Below the pieces are notes generated by a model. The model saw only the letters and a program-made list of their open reading frames with translations, did no database searches and was not told where the DNA came from. 64,000 bases of DNA from Anisodus tanguticus (lineage: Eukaryota; Streptophyta; Magnoliopsida; Solanales; Solanaceae), in NCBI GenBank assembly GCA_034509755.1, contig CM067555.1:752142-816141 (forward strand). Direction: 5' to 3'. Of the stretch, positions 1 to 10,216 are shown piece after piece; the first letter of the stretch is position 1; each line of letters opens with the position of its first letter. A program made the translations under genes and the position numbers.

Positions 1-330
1 TTTTTATGTTATATTTTACATCTCTAGAACAGCTTTTCAGCAACATCCATCTTTATAACAGTACGATCTTTGTAAAATTACTCCTCTATAACAGCTATAT
101 TCTTTTTTTGGTAATATAATGTTTAATGATCTTTAATACACTATTTATGACAAGAATATTATATGAATATATATTTTCATCATTAAAAGTTTTTGCTTCA
201 TTATACAAAGTATTATTAAGCTTAGGATTTGACAATTAAAAATAAATTAGATTTTATGCATCTTTATTGCCTATAACAGAAAATTATTATCTAAATGTCA
301 ATGATGTTATAGGTTTACAACAGCCATGCT
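1..330. repeat. AT-rich MITE-like sequence
   Basis: Very AT-rich sequence with several 'ctctataacag' / 'tataacag' motifs near both sides. These resemble the terminal motifs of the pogo-related MITE family seen more clearly at 25713-26143. No clean terminal inverted repeat or target duplication can be fixed, because the left end may lie outside the window. No exon was recognised here. Confidence 0.3.
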
Positions 331-739
331 AGAGCAACCAAAAGATTTCGGACCCAACTATGATTTGGTTTCATAGTCAGCATGTAAATCAAGTCATTAA
401 GTCATCCAAGATTCATGATTCCTGTGTATGAGCTATAATCCTTAAAGGAATCGAATGTAAAAATAAAGTTTATCAGCAATTAGGAAAGCAGTTAAATATG
501 AAGTCAATTGTATCCAAAATTGCTTCCTTATAGTGTAAGTCACTGGGCATAATTAACAGAATCTGATAGAAGGCACATCAATGACACAAAATTATCAACC
601 TAGGAAATAATGTTTGACACTCTCCATTTTACTACTACTATTGTTTCTTTTACTTTGGCTATCTTTACTATTTCTGCTATCAATACTTTTCTTTCCTTCG
701 ATATTTTCATCACATCTTTTTACTCTTCTATTTCTCAAA

Positions 740-885
740 CCTGTTTTGAGAATCGTTTTCTTGAGCTGAGGGTCTATCGGAAACAACCTCTCTACCCGCA
801 TAGGGAGGGGTAAGGTCTGCGAACACCTCACCCTCCCCAGACCTACTTTTCCGGATCACACTGGCTTATGTTGTTGTCGTACTCT
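740..885 (+). repeat. RTE LINE 3'-end fragment with TTG tail
   Basis: This is a degenerate copy of the 3' end of the RTE LINE found complete at 18370-20924. Shared landmarks are 'ttgagctgagggtct', 'ggtaaggtctgcg', 'ccctccccagacc' and a terminal TTGTTG run. The orientation is plus, with the 3' tail on the right near 880. The same 3' end is shared by tobacco TS-type SINEs, so a SINE origin is equally possible. The preceding 600-740 is pyrimidine-rich and unassigned. Confidence 0.6.
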
Positions 886-1143
886 CCATTTGTGTGGAGC
901 GGACGCCATATAAGCTACTAGGGATGACAAAAAGGTTGGATTTAACAAATATTGAAGTTGCACCCTTGACATATATCTTAACTAGAACATCTCTTTAAAT
1001 TCTTAAATCAATAGATTCGTAAGTTTACAGCGTAGTTCTCATGGAGAGTGCTTCTCCATGCACACATTTGATCTTTTAACAAGTACAAATAAACAAGTAT
1101 ATATAAATTAAAACGGCATTTCATTTTTCAATTAGAAGCTCAC

Positions 1144-1868
1144 CAAGAACAACGTAATAGCCTTCTTTAGCAAGGGCATAGGAAACAGCAGCACCCAAAC
1201 CAGATGTGGCCTGTAAATGATTGCAAATTAAACGCCAATAAGAACAAGACACAGATGGTAATGTGAAGCATAAATAGCTTGTAGCAATTGGCACATATGT
1301 CAGCACTCGGGTATGGATTCAACACTGGCACATTTAACTTTCCATGCTGGAATTAGAAAAAAAAATGGTAAAGCCAAAAAGATTTTCTTGGAGGAAAAAA
1401 GTAAGATATATATGGCTCAAACATGGTGATAGCCAACAAGAATACAAAGTTATTTTCATAAAATAGCCAATGCGCATAAAAGATATAATTGCATCAACAA
1501 AACTGAGGTTGATGGCAAGCTGATTGAAAAGAACTCTCTGCGCCTAAGTCATTTACCATTCAATACGAATACAGTAGGCAAACTGAACAGTCAATGTGAC
1601 ATAGAACTCCCAACATAAACTAACAGAAAAAAAAAAGGCCTAGAGCAAACTTACACCTGTAATTATGCAAATTGGCTTTTTGATAGAAGCAATAGCAGGG
1701 TTAGATGATGCTGACCGATCATAGAAATTTGGATTTCCGCAAGAAATGCCTTTGGGCGAACAGCTGCAAGTACGATAGGATGAGAGAGATAGTCCAAATA
1801 ACAGCCATTCTCCAGAATTGTCCTTTGCATAGAAAGATTAAGGCCTCCTTTAACTCATTTACGCCCAT
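1144..1868 (-). pseudogene. Short-chain dehydrogenase/reductase gene, first two exons only, frameshifted
   Basis: Read on the minus strand, exon 1 (1868-1655) opens with ATG and encodes an N-terminal membrane-anchor-like stretch (FWRMAVIWTISLILSYLQLF). It then passes into KKPICIITG. A GTAAGT donor follows, and exon 2 (1210-1144) encodes ATSGLGAAVSYALAKEGYY before a GTGAGC donor. Together they form the TGxxxGxG cofactor-binding start of the classical SDR fold. From memory it resembles the Arabidopsis SDR AT5G04070. The anchor and the ITG segment are in different frames, because exon 1 is 214 nt, so there is a one-base indel near 1720-1740. No later exons (catalytic YxxxK) are visible between 1 and 1140. 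They may lie left of the window or be lost. It is probably a decayed gene. Confidence 0.6.
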
Positions 1869-2269
1869 TTTGTTGTCTCTTCAAGTTTTGTATACCTTGA
1901 CAAGAAAAAAAGTTCCTCTATTCGTTAACTGAAGTCTCTCGGAGAAAAGCAAGAAGTGATAAATACAAATTGGCATTTTTGTAAGTACCAACATGGGACA
2001 ATCAGATAGCCATAGGCCACGAGGCATGAGAGTTTCTAATATGCCCCCTTTTTTCCGAGGGAGTTGAAAAGCCACAAAAAATTGGTAACTCAATAGGTTT
2101 ATAAAAAAAAACAATTTGGAGTCGCCGCCCAACATAAAAATGAGAATTGTTAACTATGTTTGCTGGGTCAACTTAGCTAACCTTTTGAGAACTTTGATTT
2201 TATCTTTATTGAAACCCTTTTGAACTATTTTATTCCAAGACTAGTTTGACAAACACAGATTGGGTCAGG
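1869..2269. other. Spacer, nothing recognised
   Basis: AT-rich sequence upstream of the SDR fragment. A short stretch near 2095-2135 ('ggagtcgccgcc') resembles a motif common in Solanaceae LTR retroelements, but it is too short to assign. Confidence 0.3.
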
Positions 2270-2935
2270 AAGTTCAGTTGAGCCACCCAATCTGTTGATG
2301 GGCCGAGGCATACTTCCAGGGATGCAAGTCTAATCATGAAGTTTGTTCAAGCTTAGTTTGACTGAATTGCCTATCAAAATTCAAATGTAGTTTTCATTGA
2401 CTATTTCTGTTGCATTAGATCTTCACATTTCTTTTTTGCCTAGTTAGGAGTACTATTCGGTCCATCAACATGCATGTTTAATCTTTTCTTTTCATGCCAA
2501 CTCTTAATCCCTGTACTAGCAAATAATCACCTCCACCTTGATGAATGCCTTCATCTTGAAATAAATAACAAGACAAATAATAAGTTACATTTTATGTCAC
2601 GCTATACTCCAACCAATCATGATATTGATCAAACCATTTACGATTAAAACGACACTTTAAGCCAGAAAAATCTCTTTGAGGAACCTTATGATATCGGGGT
2701 TGATAAGGACCTTTTTGGAGGTATGCTCTTCTAATCTCATCACACTCATTTGGATGATAGTCCCTAATGGATATTCTTTCCTCCTATGGTTCAACCTTTA
2801 AAGAATCCAGATCTACTCCTTGCTTTTGTTTTTAGATGAAAGAGAATGTTCTTCTAATCGATTCAAATTTTCTTCCACGAGAGGAGCATTTTGAGAAGAT
2901 AAACTGTAGGGTAATATTTCTTCACTGAAATTTAA
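2270..2935 (-). pseudogene. hAT-like TTF-type zinc-finger transposase (ZMYM/DUF4371 type), N-terminal fragment
   Basis: On the minus strand, pieces in more than one frame spell the N-terminal region of plant TTF-finger transposase-like proteins. A serine- and acid-rich leader ends near 2815. RDYHPNECDEIRRAYLQKGP and FDQYHDWLEYSV follow at about 2600-2765. Further 3' there is an IHQGGG stretch and a KKRLNMHVDGPNS-like stretch at about 2440-2560. Stops and frameshifts separate these blocks, and the finger cysteines are largely replaced. The family is DNA-transposon derived. Only a relic of the first third remains here; no DDE/RNase H part was seen. Confidence 0.6.
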
Positions 2936-2947
2936 AACTAAATTACA

Positions 2948-3088
2948 ACAACAACATACCCAGTGTAGTCCCATAAGTGCGGTCTGGGGAGGTTGGTGTG
3001 TACGCAACCTTACTCCTACCTTGTGAGGGTAGAGAGGTTGTTTCCGATAGACCTTCAGCTCAAGTAACGCATATCAAAAACAGTAAAA
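2948..3088 (-). repeat. RTE LINE 3'-end fragment with 18-bp target duplication
   Basis: Minus-strand copy of the RTE/TS 3' end, starting with an ACAACAACA run (the TTG tail reversed) and containing 'cccagtgtagtcc' and 'ctcctaccttgtgagggtagag'. The flanks 2930-2947 and 3089-3106 are the same 18-bp word (atttaaaactaRattaca) with one mismatch. This shows a short, 5'-truncated, target-primed insertion into the TTF-transposase relic. Confidence 0.75.
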
Positions 3089-3120
3089 ATTTAAAACTAG
3101 ATTACAAAACTAAAATCCAA

Positions 3121-3340
3121 CTTTTTTTTTACGAGGGAACCCGCAGCCGCTATCTTCGGGTGCGCACAGGGCAAACCCGTACTTGTGTAATAGCCCGCAA
3201 ACCACATAGGAGAGATAACCCGCATTAGGCAAGCCCCGTGCGATGAGCTCAACCCAGAAGGAAGATCCCATGTTGCCGTAGGTAGGGGTTTCGAATCTGA
3301 AACCTCCATTATGGAAGACTGAGCCACCCTTGCGGGTACC
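3121..3340 (-). mobile_element. tRNA-derived SINE with target duplication
   Basis: A 220-bp element on the minus strand. The head at the right end contains GGGTGGCTCAGT (A-box-like) and GATTCGAAACC (B box, GTTCGAnnCC type), as expected for an internal RNA polymerase III promoter. The tail at the left is an A run (T run on the plus strand). The 9-bp word AAAATCCAA flanks it at 3112-3120 and 3341-3349. This is a well-formed SINE insertion of a type common in Solanaceae; I do not assign a family name. It carries no coding capacity. Confidence 0.8.
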
Positions 3341-3349
3341 AAAATCCAA

Positions 3350-4435
3350 GTTGGAACAATAATTTAATAAATATATTTAAACTAGTATCACAAACAAGAA
3401 TAAAAATAAACTCAAGCTCAACTAACATTATGATGCCGTCTTCTGTAATTAAACTGAAACTTCAAATTTAAACACAAACTGATGTAATAGAACTCTATTG
3501 TTTCAACCGATACTAATAAGGCAACCAACTTCTTTACTAGAAGTCACGTAATTATAAGTCAGTAATCAAATTCTAATCACAAATTAAACGACATATGTTG
3601 TGAATACCCAAAATCAATTTTAGTACTAAGGATTTTATTTTTTTAATTGAAGAAATCACACATAACCATACTAATTTTATATATACCTGAACGGTGAATA
3701 TTACCGGCGAGCAAGGCGGCAAACGGTGAGGGCTATGGAAATGATGGAATTTTGTGGGAATTGGGGACAATTTATACTTTTCAAAATTTAGTTTCTGTAA
3801 AGAAAAAAAAAAAAAAATGTATTATAGTATTTTCCAGAATAAAGATACGACCAGAATACATCTGACAACTTCTTAAATTTGATTGAACACGAACAATGTT
3901 AAATATTAGATAAGTTAATCACACACATTATTATCTTTAATAAGTTGTAAAACTTTCAACTATGGCTGATTTATATAATTAAATGAGGTGACGTATTTTT
4001 ATAGATTAACCTATTTTTGTAATGGATGTTTGAGAATAAGTACAAAAAAAATTTAAATTTTGAGTTATAAATGTCTAATAGAAAACTTTATCATATGTTC
4101 ATAATGCTTAATTGAAACAAGTTATAATTTGAGTGTATAAATTAAATTAACTGGCAATTCTAAGCGGTTATTGATATATTCGGCCAAAAATAAAATATAC
4201 ATTGTTGTGTTTTGACGAAGTGAATTAATATGAACCCTTTTGGTATCATGTAGATCCGCTCCTGCACATAATATTTACAGGAGGGGGCTAAGCTTTCCAA
4301 AAAAAAATCAAGTAGTCAATCAACTGAGCTACTAAAATTTCTAAATGCAATATCTGAATCTTTTTTTGTTGTATCTATGATCTACATTTGATCTCACTTC
4401 TTATTGTGCTTGATGTGAGTTGAATATTATACGAA
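3350..4435. other. AT-rich spacer, nothing recognised
   Basis: Low-complexity AT-rich DNA with a poly(A) run near 3805. No exon-like stretch, TIR pair or RNA gene was recognised. Confidence 0.4.
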
Positions 4436-4440
4436 AAATG

Positions 4441-5612
4441 TGTTGGAAATTTGCCTTTGGTGGAAGTTGCGTCCAACCATCTTTAATGATTTAAACACTA
4501 GGGTTCCGCATGTTTGAGACTTTGATTTTCACACGTGCATAATCTACTAAGTGAGTAGATGACCGTAGGGCCAATGATCGTCAAATTTCGTTGAGAAATG
4601 AAAGAGATATTGGTCCACGAAGTGAGGTGTTTGAAGCATGAAAATGTGGTAGAGACCAATTCTCCCTCATCGGTGGGGGAATGAAGATTTGTTTAGTTTA
4701 TAAGTCTCAAAATTGGCTAAGGGCTTGGGACCTTAAGGGTAACCCATGTGTTTGAACTTTGAAGGAGGGAGGACCTAGATGTGCTTTGGTTCGAGGCTAA
4801 GCCCATACGCGCACCACCGCCCGTCGGGTCGTAGGTCATGGGTCATGGGTCATTGGTCATGGGTCATGGGTCATGGGTCATGGGTCATTGGTCATGGGTC
4901 ATGGGTCGTGGGCTTCTTCTAATATTATCCTTTTGGACCCAAATTGTTTCATATTTATAGTTTGGTCCCTGAAGTTTCAAGTAAGATAAAATTGGACTTG
5001 TGCTATTGCTATTGGTTTTGGAACGTTAACCTCCATTAATATGCACATCAATTCAGCCATTACATGGTTGAATTGCTCTCACTAATGGTCTAATCCGTTG
5101 CACATTAATTCAGTCATTCATTTGGCTGAATTATAATCCGTTGCACGTTAATTCAGTCATTCATTTGGCTGAATTACTACTCACTAATTGCCATTACATG
5201 GCCAGTAACAACAATTATGTGAGCAGTTGATGAATCCCCTCCATGCACTATATAAAGACGCCTTTGGCTCACTTGTTGAGACTACACACAAACGAAAAAA
5301 CAGAATTCTTCTTCCTACATTCAGCATCATTTCATTACTCAAAGTTCTTCAAAGTAACACTTGAGTTTCCTTTGCTCATTTGTTGAATTGTTGTTTTATC
5401 TTGGGAGACTATTGTCCAGAACGTAGAAATGATATATACGGGGCAATCTTGTCTTAAAGACAGAGTGCCATCACTCGACCCAGCAAATCAAAGTTCTTGT
5501 AATCTCAGTTTCTTGTTTTCAGTTCATTGAAATTTCAGTTGTTGTAATTTCATTTTGTTGTAATGCTTAGCAGTTACTCATTTACCGTTTCCTGCAACCA
5601 TTGTAATCAACA
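4441..5612 (+). mobile_element. Solo LTR of a Ty1/copia-type element
   Basis: A 1172-bp LTR that starts TGTTGGAAATTTGCC and ends GCAACCATTGTAATCAACA. The direct repeat AAATG flanks it at 4436-4440 and 5613-5617. It shares the conserved blocks of the copia LTRs at 26873-28093 and 32952-34109, in opposite orientation: the CGCAACTTCC-like 5' block, the 'cttcgtggacc' segment and the 'cggggcaatcttgtcttaaagacagagtgcc' region. No internal domain remains, so it is a product of LTR-LTR recombination. A TATA-like 'ctatataaag' at about 5248 would fit its promoter. Confidence 0.85.
4834..4910 (+). repeat. 7-bp minisatellite (GGTCATG)n inside the solo LTR
   Basis: About eleven tandem copies of ggtcatg with a few gtcattg variants. 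It sits in the GC-rich variable segment of the LTR, at the position where the related LTRs carry different tandem arrays. Confidence 0.9.
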
Positions 5613-5629
5613 AAATGTAGATACCAATT

Positions 5630-7735
5630 CAGTGTCTTTGGTTTCTTTCAATCCACACACAATGAATAAATTATGTATAGACTAACTTCATCAGTTGTGC
5701 TTCTTGTGTTCTCCCCTTGGTTTTGTTCACAATCCAGTGAAGGTGATGGCCTTATCCCTTGCATCCATTTTAGTAATTGATCCCATATGAGTTTAGTACC
5801 AGGGCACCACACAAACAATTGCTCATTTGTCTCATCATCCATCATGCAGAAACTACACTGTGTCAACCTCTATCCCCCATTTGCTCAATCTGACAGCAGT
5901 CAATAATCTTCCTTGAAAATGTAGCCATACTATAATAATGGCTTTTGGTCTGGCAACATTGTTATACATGAATCCTTTCCATTTCACTTTCTCTTGTACT
6001 CCCAGCAGCATATAGTACAGTTGTTTGATGATGCTTTTGTGCTTCATGTTGAGGTTCTGTGTGTTGCTTAATAGGGCCCTAGCTGCAAAGATTTGTCTAA
6101 TCATCCAAGTAGCTTGTTGAGCATCTTGAAATTAGGCTCATTTGATATAATAACTATGAATCCATCTAACCCACATGGCCTCCTTTCTATTTGACACATC
6201 CCAACACAGCTTAGCTACTGTAAAGTTATTTCAGAGAGATAGATTAGCTAAATTGAGTCCACCATTAGCTCTAGGTGAGCACACTTTTTCCCAATCAACT
6301 AGTGCTTTCTTAGTAATGACATTAATGCCTGACCATAAGTAACTTCTACAATATGCTTTAATGATCTTAAGCACCTTGGCAGGAATTATGAAGAGTTGAG
6401 CCCAGTAAGATTGAATTTCAAACAACACTGATTGAATGAGCTGTAATCTTCCTGCATAGGATAGCTTTTTGGCTGTCCATGAGGATATCCTTACCACAAT
6501 ATTTTCAATTAGAGGATTCCATTGAATAAGAGACATAGAGTACTTGAAAGGAAGTTCACCACAAGAATACCCAAGGAATTGCCTCATACTCAGTTGTTGT
6601 GCTTGTGATACACCACCAAAGTAGATAGCACTCTTCCCTAGATTAGCTTGTAACCCTGATGCTTTGGAAAGCATTATGCAAGACTGTGACTGATGATAGG
6701 TCACCTCTTGAGAACATGAGGAGATCATTAGCAAAGCATAAGCGTGTTAGCCCCAGTCTTGCACATCTGGGATGATAATGAAACTCTTTTAACTCCCTTA
6801 AGTTGTTGGAGATGTCTACTTAAGTATTTCATAGCTATGGCAAACAGAAAAGGGGACATAGGATCCCTTGTCTGAGTCCCTTAGCTGCTGAAAAAGGTTC
6901 ACTAGGTTCTCCATTGATAAGTATGCTATAACTCACTGTTTGAACACGAGACATTATTCACTGGATCAACCTAGTAGGAAAGCCAACGCTGACATAACCT
7001 GTTGTTAAAAGGGCAATTCCACTGAATCATATATTTTTTGAAGATCAGCCTTGATCATGCATATGTGAGAAATGTTCTTTCTGTTGTATCTTTTAATCAA
7101 CTCATGTTCCATAATTATACTATCTCCAATCTTCCTATCATGGATGAAACCTGATTGTGCTTCATTAATCAGACTAGGCAGAACTGCATGTAATCTAGCT
7201 GCTAGAATCTTATATATCACAGTACAACATGCTATGGGTCTATATTCCTTCATTGTGGTAGGAATTGCAGTCTTTGACACCAAGGTAATACTAGCACAAT
7301 TAACAGGATTGTATAATATACTTGTCTCAAAGAAATAGTTAATAGCCCTGAGTACATCATCTTTAATTACATGCCATGAATTCTTGAAGAAAATTGCATT
7401 ATATTTCAAACTGTTCAGTATCTCTGGTTCTGATATATCTGCACATAATTGCAGTCTTTGCTGCTGTGTTAGACAAGGCCTCTTTCTCCTGTTGTTGCAA
7501 TAAATTGTTGTTGGATAGTGATCAATTCAACTCTGGCTTGTATAATTCTTTGAATTCATCATTATTAACCTTCTTAAAAGCATGCTTGAGATCTTTGAGT
7601 TTTATCCACAGATGCTGCATTGGGTCATTGGCTAAGTCATGCTGCCACACATTCACTATATTCGACTGAATTACCTGATAGTCTATCTTGAGGATGAAGC
7701 AATGCATTGAAATCTCCACAATTTTATTTTTATCG
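5630..7735 (-). mobile_element. L1-type LINE, 5'-truncated and degenerate ORF2
   Basis: On the minus strand, from the right, the pieces follow the order of plant L1 ORF2. A post-endonuclease region lies at about 7719-7522. The start of the reverse transcriptase follows (7409-7005, with EYRPIACCTVIYKILAARLH and EAQSGFIHDR). Next is a region where the catalytic FADD reads FAND (about 6715-6750). RT-C/thumb follows at 6734-6231 (SSWTAKKLSYAGRLQLIQSV, WEKVCSPRANGGLNL). The zf-RVT region is at 6104-5650, with FVWCPGTKLIWDQ. Stops and frameshifts split it, and one catalytic Asp is replaced by Asn, so it is dead. The endonuclease and ORF1 are missing, and the left end abuts the solo LTR target site. 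Confidence 0.8.
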
Positions 7736-9233
7736 AATAGTTATCAATTTCAATTTCAACTAGTCAATCGTATAAGTGAAATATTGCAGTATTTTTTTTT
7801 TTTTTTGCGTCTACGAAACTCAATAGTTTAACCCAAATTCAATTTTGTATTAAAGTTTCACTTAATAGATGATTAAAGTTATATAAGTTGTAGTAGTAAG
7901 GAAAATGGCAGAAATGACGTCTATACTACGGTCGAATTTGTAATACCACACTCATACTTTACGAGAGTCTTATTACCCCATCAAATTATTTTTAAAGTAC
8001 TTCTTTGACATTTATTTGAAAAAAATTGAACAAAAATCTAGCGCGATATAAGCCTAACACTTGGTTATGAAAAAATATAGTGATTCACTAAATTAAATTT
8101 CAAGAGAATCAGCTGATTTCTTCATGGGAAAAATTAAGAATATAGAACATGGTTTCAATTTATTGTTTTGCTCGAAGAGTGAAATGACCGGACCCTTTGT
8201 CTGTTGGCCTTTTGTTCAGCGCGTTTTTGGTTTGTTATCCAACTCATTCGATAAATACCAAAGAAATTCTTTACAAATATATTGAGGGGTAGAACTCCCG
8301 TAAGATGTGTGTTGCTTAAATCCAATTATAATTTAGGCATCATTTTAGTCACTTTCCCTATTAATAATACATAGTTTAATTATACATGAATAAATAATGC
8401 ATGAATTGATTATACATAATATATGAATTATTTATTTATTTCATCTATCGACAAATCATCATAACCTGTGGGTTTTAATGTATATAAGTTATTTATTGGG
8501 ATGTTTGATTTCTTGTATTAACATTTAATACATATTATGAATTAAACTAAAATAATGTATGATAAAGTCTTTGATCTCAATTTTATATAAAATGAGTAAT
8601 TAAAATACTACATCAAGCATGATACTCCCTCCTATCCATATTATATGATATTTTATCTTCCATATTTTATTCAAAATAAATAATCTCTTTATACAAATAA
8701 AAAGATGTTAAATTTTTACTTTCAAGTTTATTCTTATTTAGATATTTTTTTTTCTAGACCCTATGTGATGAGATTATACTTAATGTGTTGTTGTTGTAAT
8801 AGAAAAATCATACAAATAAATATGTATTACTACTACTTTGTTAAAGGTAATTTAGTGAAAACACCTTTTACTTTTAATAATAAGTAAATTTCTTAAGAAA
8901 TATGTCAAACATGATATAGCATAGACCAGAAAAATATTAATTATGGTAATTTTAATACATGAAATAATTATTTGATTATCCGGGTAGAATAAACAAAAGA
9001 TACCCCATGGGAAATTAATACTATCATTTTAGTACATATAATTCTGAAGATTAATTAATAACGATAATCAAGTATGAGATAATATAATTACTATCCTTGT
9101 ATTATTATTCCTTATTTCACCGACCAAACAAATCCAAATAACTCTATTCCAACCCCTTTTGATTTGGCTCCATTAAAGCCAAAGTCACGAGTTTAGCAGT
9201 AACCTTTGCACAAACCCCACCATTCTAACAGCC
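7736..9233. other. Intergenic AT-rich DNA upstream of SNX1
   Basis: No gene was recognised. A 'tactccctcctatccatatt' stretch at about 8623 looks like one end of a Stowaway-like MITE whose partner end is not visible. The last few hundred bases before 9234 should include the ancestral SNX1 promoter. No clear TATA box stands out from the AT-rich background. Confidence 0.4.
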
Positions 9234-9611
9234 ATGACCACCACGGTAATTGTTTTTTCCTCCATTATGATTAATCTCACTTTACAATTTTTTAAATTCG
9301 AAGTAATGATTTTATGTTATGTTTGATTTTGAATGTTGTAAAAATGGTGCACAGCAGCAACGAAGTGGATCGGGTTCGTTACAAAGCCTTAGATCTCCAT
9401 CTTCACAAGCACCGTTTTTATCAGTATCAGTTACAGATCCAGCTAAAATGGGTAATGGAGTTCAAGCTTATATCTCTTACAAAGTCATCACTAAGGTCAT
9501 TTGTTCAATTGCCTTCTCTTTCAATTTACTACTTATGTTTCATGTTTGCTATCCATTTGCATGTCTAATTGTATAATTAGTTGCTGGATTAGGGCTACCA
9601 TCAAATTAATA

Positions 9612-9794
9612 CTCCCTTTGTCCCAATTTATGTGATGGCGTTCCGATCTCGAGATAAGTATAATTTACGTAGTTTTCAAATATGTAAAATTTATTTCGAA
9701 AAACTAAATATTCTGTGTCCAAGAGTACGGTCAAAATTAAGAAGTTTGAATCTCGAAAAACGAAAAAATGTTACATAAATTGGGACAAAGGGTG
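9612..9794. mobile_element. Stowaway-like MITE
   Basis: A 183-bp element with terminal inverted repeats CTCCCTTTGTCCCAATTTAT at the left and its near-perfect complement at the right (ATAAATTGGGACAAAGGG). A TA dinucleotide lies on each side, at 9610-9611 and 9795-9796. It has no coding capacity and lies in SNX1 intron 2. Confidence 0.85.
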
Positions 9795-9977
9795 TAATTT
9801 CTAAGAAACCTCTGTTTGGATGTCGAGCTAGGTTGTCCTGTACTTGAGAGTAGCTAATGACATGAGGTTCGATCCAATGTAAGATAATTGATGTGCAATG
9901 CTACTTGTTGAACTTATTTTCCCTACTTATTGTTCCGTATGCATGTGTAATTCAATAAGTAGTAGTAGTAGAAAGTA

Positions 9978-10216
9978 CTCCCTCCGTCCCAATTTATATG
10001 ATGTAGTTTGAATGGACATGGAGTTTAAGAAATAATGGAAGACTTTTGAATCTTGTGGTGTAAAACTAGTGAAAGATATTTGTGTGGTTATAGATCATCT
10101 CGTTAAGCGTAAAAGGTAAAGTTAAAAGTTAAATTATTGCCAAATAAGGAAACTGTGTCATTCTTTTTGGGACTGACTAAAAAGGAAAGTGTGTCATCTA
10201 AATTGGACAGAGGGAG
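9978..10216. mobile_element. Stowaway-like MITE
   Basis: A 239-bp element beginning CTCCCTCCGTCCCAATTTAT and ending with the imperfect complement (AATTGGACAGAGGGAG). TA lies on both sides, at 9976-9977 and 10217-10218. It is related to, but distinct from, the neighbour at 9612. Confidence 0.85.
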
